A stretch of DNA of 15,359 nt, from contig PMLF01000149.1 of NCBI GenBank assembly GCA_003158755.1, positions 1 through 15,359 of the forward strand, read 5' to 3'. The notes beneath the pieces are model-generated. The model was given only the letters and a program-made list of their open reading frames with translations. It ran no database searches and was not told the origin of the DNA. Positions 13,327 to 15,359 of this stretch are shown here, piece by piece. The first letter of the stretch is position 1; each line of letters begins with the position of its first letter. A program made the translations under genes and the position numbers. Origin of the DNA: Elusimicrobiota bacterium. GTDB lineage: Bacteria > Elusimicrobiota > Elusimicrobia > FEN-1173.

Positions 13327-15219
13327 ATGTGCGGCATAGTCGGTCTCTTCCATCACTCGCGGACGGCCCCGGTGGACCGGGGCCTCCTCTCGCGGATGAC
13401 CGCTCGGCTGGTTCACCGCGGGCCGGACGACGAGGGGTCCTGGATATCATCCGACGGGCGGGTGGGCCTCGCCATGCGGCGGCTCTCCATCATCGACGTC
13501 GCCTCCGGCCGCCAGCCCCTCGCCAACGAGGACGGCTCGGTCACCCTCGTTTTCAACGGCGAGGTCTACAACTTCCAATCCCTCCGGGAAGAGCTCTTGG
13601 CGAAGGGGCACCGTTTTCAGACCCATTCCGATACCGAGACCATCGTCCATTTGTATGAGGAAGAAGGCGTCGACTGCGTGAAACGCCTCCGGGGGATGTT
13701 CGCCATCGCCCTGTGGGACGCCAAGGCGGAACGGCTCCTGCTCGCCCGGGACCGCTTCGGAAAAAAACCCCTGGTCTATTTCGATCGAGGCGGCCGCCTC
13801 GCTTGGGCGTCGGAGTTGCAGGCGTTGAAGGTTCTGCCCGATTTTCCCGGCGAAACCGACCCCGCCGCCCTGGACCTTTACTTGAGCCTCCAGTACATCC
13901 CGAGCCCCCGTACCATATATAAGGATGTCCACAAGCTCCCTCCCGCCCACCGGCTGGTGTGGGAAAAGGGCTCCACCCGCGTGGAGCGATATTGGGACCT
14001 CCCCGCGGGCGATCCGGCTCCGGCCATCTCCATTGAGGAAGCCAAATCCGAAATCCGCCGCCGCCTCACGGAATCCGTGCGATTGCGGATGATCTCGGAG
14101 GTGCCGTTGGGAGCGTTCCTTTCGGGCGGCGTGGACTCGTCGGTGATCGTGGGGCTCATGAGCGGATTGTCGGAGCGGCCGGTGAAGACTTTCACCATCG
14201 GTTTCGAAGAGGAGGATTTTTCGGAGCTCCCCTACGCCCGCGAAACGGCCACGCGCTTCGGGACCGATCACACGGAATTCATCGTCAAGGCCGACATGGC
14301 GGAAACGTTGCCGATGCTGGCGCGGCACTACGGGGAACCCTACGCCGACGCGTCGGCCCTCCCGACGTATTACGTCTCCCGGGAGACCCGCCGCCACGTC
14401 ACCGTGGCCTTGAACGGCGACGGCGGGGACGAAAACTTCGCCGGCTACTTGCGCCACATGGCGGCCAAGGCCGGCGACCTGGCCCAAGGGATTCCAAGCG
14501 CCGCGTGGCGCGCCGCCGCGGGAATTCTCTCGCTCGTCGGAGACCTCGGAGGAACCCAAGGAAAACTATGGCGTCTGCGCCGCTTCCTGGAATCCGCCGC
14601 CGAAAAAGATCCCGCCGCGCGCCACTTGGCCCTCGCCTGTTTTTTCCCGGAATCCCTCAAGCGGTCCCTCTATACGCCCGCCTTCGCCGCGACGGTGGCG
14701 GAAGGCGCCGCCCTGGAATATTTCCGCGCCGCTTTCGCCCGGGCCGCCGCCGTCGATTCCGTCAACCGAACCCTCTACGTGGATTTCTCCACCTATCTCC
14801 CTGAATGCCTCATGGCCAAAGTGGACATCGCTTCCATGGCGGCGTCCCTAGAGGCCCGCTCGCCCCTCCTGGACCACGAGTTCGCGGAGTTCGTGTTCCG
14901 CCTCCCCGGCGCGTGGAAGCTCAAGGGTTTGACCGGCCTCAAGTGGATCTTCAAGGAAACGTTCAAGGATTTCCTTCCGCCCGCCGTCAGTTCGAGAGGG
15001 AAAATGGGTTTCGGAATCCCCCTGGGCCCCTGGTTCCGCCAAGGCCCCCTCCGCAAGATGTTCGAGGAAACCGTCCTCTCCCCCGAAGCCCAACGCCGAG
15101 GCTATTTCAAGCCGGAATCCATCCAGAATATGTTCGCGGAACACACTTCGGGAAGAAGAGACCACGGCCGCCGCCTCTGGGCGCTCCTAATGCTGGAATT
15201 GTGGCACCGCCACGGCTGA
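13327..15219 (+). CDS. asnB: Glutamine-hydrolysing asparagine synthase family protein
   Basis: A 630-residue, full-length class-B enzyme. MCGIVGLF gives the N-terminal nucleophile Cys2 after Met removal; HRGPDDEG (about 30-37), RRLSIIDV and FNGEVYN complete the glutaminase half. The synthetase half has the ATP-binding loop LSGGVDSS (about 265-272), the GDGGDENFAGYLRH block and a C-terminal segment with KVDIASMAASLEARSPLLDHE. The reaction would be asparagine formation from aspartate, glutamine and ATP. In polysaccharide clusters, members of this family may instead amidate sugar acids or other carboxylates, which context allows. ATG 13327 is set by the required Cys2. No clear ribosome binding site; the start lies 7 nt behind the HEPN-like gene, so it may depend on that operon. 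Confidence 0.93.
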   Translation: MCGIVGLFHHSRTAPVDRGLLSRMTARLVHRGPDDEGSWISSDGRVGLAMRRLSIIDVASGRQPLANEDGSVTLVFNGEVYNFQSLREELLAKGHRFQTHSDTETIVHLYEEEGVDCVKRLRGMFAIALWDAKAERLLLARDRFGKKPLVYFDRGGRLAWASELQALKVLPDFPGETDPAALDLYLSLQYIPSPRTIYKDVHKLPPAHRLVWEKGSTRVERYWDLPAGDPAPAISIEEAKSEIRRRLTESVRLRMISEVPLGAFLSGGVDSSVIVGLMSGLSERPVKTFTIGFEEEDFSELPYARETATRFGTDHTEFIVKADMAETLPMLARHYGEPYADASALPTYYVSRETRRHVTVALNGDGGDENFAGYLRHMAAKAGDLAQGIPSAAWRAAAGILSLVGDLGGTQGKLWRLRRFLESAAEKDPAARHLALACFFPESLKRSLYTPAFAATVAEGAALEYFRAAFARAAAVDSVNRTLYVDFSTYLPECLMAKVDIASMAASLEARSPLLDHEFAEFVFRLPGAWKLKGLTGLKWIFKETFKDFLPPAVSSRGKMGFGIPLGPWFRQGPLRKMFEETVLSPEAQRRGYFKPESIQNMFAEHTSGRRDHGRRLWALLMLELWHRHG

Positions 15220-15249
15220 GTGTGGTAGAATGCTTCACAATATGAATTT

Positions 15250-15295
15250 CCCTCTCCCGTTCACGGGAGAGGGTGAGGGAGAGGGCGAGTCGAGG
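15250..15295. repeat. REP-like palindromic element, copy 2
   Basis: A perfect 11-bp inverted repeat (CCCTCTCCCGT at 15250-15260, its complement at 15263-15273, 2-nt centre), then GGGTGAGGGAGAGGGCGAG. It has the same geometry as the element at 5740, and two of the differences between the copies are paired changes that keep the stem. A downstream CCCTTCTCCC (15307-15316) could pair with the GGGAGAGGG part. It begins 31 nt after the asnB stop and ends 44 nt before the tRNA. Confidence 0.7.
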
Positions 15296-15339
15296 GAAAA
15301 TCCTACCCTTCTCCCAACCTTCTTATACAATTTGATTTT

Positions 15340-15359
15340 TCCCCGGTAGCTCAATGGGC
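15340..15359 (+). tRNA. 5' end of a tRNA gene (cut by the window edge)
   Basis: TCCCCGG would be the 5' acceptor strand, followed by TA at positions 8-9, GCTC as the D-stem strand and AATGGGC as the D-loop start, a standard tRNA 5' layout. The anticodon is outside the window. From memory, this 5' half resembles tRNA-Asn of some bacteria, but that is weak evidence. TATACA at 15324-15329 could be its -10 box; no good -35 is seen. Confidence 0.6.

Noticed and set aside
15202..15216. Sigma54-type site beginning TGGCAC at the end of asnB
   Set aside because: The matching -12 element (TTGC) is absent at the required distance, and the sequence lies inside the coding region.
15226..15231. TAGAAT as an extended -10 promoter for the tRNA
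   Set aside because: It is over 100 nt from the tRNA, lacks a -35 at normal spacing, and the REP-like element lies between. It is too weak to list as a promoter.
1..15359. CRISPR arrays, insertion sequences, phage genes
   Set aside because: No regularly spaced direct repeats, transposase-like or phage-like products were seen on either strand.

Overview
The window is about 15 kb of GC-rich bacterial DNA that reads as part of a surface-polysaccharide (O-antigen or exopolysaccharide type) locus. At its right end sits a small wHTH-nucleotidyltransferase/HEPN module, then an asparagine-synthase-family gene and the first 20 nt of a tRNA. The organism cannot be named from sequence alone. High GC, dense ATGA gene overlaps and a Wzt-like exporter C-terminus suggest a Gram-negative-type bacterium, possibly an uncultured lineage.

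Left part (1-5713, + strand): the tail of a probable Wzt-type ABC transporter ATPase; a SAM methyltransferase; a scar where the first 40 codons of a family-4 glycosyltransferase run straight into the C-terminal half of an FkbM-type methyltransferase; a GT-A glycosyltransferase; three methyltransferases in a row; and an SDR nucleotide-sugar enzyme whose catalytic Tyr position is Asn. From 1299 to 5713 five genes are chained by 4-nt ATGA overlaps.

Middle (5714-12235): a 169-nt gap with a REP-like palindrome and a hairpin that pairs an AAGGAGG sequence; a DegT-type sugar aminotransferase; a glycosyltransferase with a DAD motif; a GT39-like membrane glycosyltransferase on the - strand, with no spare DNA on either side; then GT2, GT4 and methyltransferase genes in another ATGA-linked run. 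Together these would make, decorate (amino sugar, heavy methylation) and export a glycan.

Right part (12236-15359): an AT-rich 65-bp regulatory island with a near-consensus promoter whose spacer is filled by a perfect 14-bp palindrome. It drives a winged-helix plus MNT nucleotidyltransferase gene and a HEPN-like gene (a toxin-antitoxin-like pair), with an asnB-type gene starting 7 nt later. A second REP-like element, sharing structure and compensatory changes with the first, and a tRNA 5' end close the window. The MNT/HEPN module and its operator are the most system-like feature here. Its HEPN partner lacks the usual RX4-6H RNase motif and its first cistron looks leaderless.
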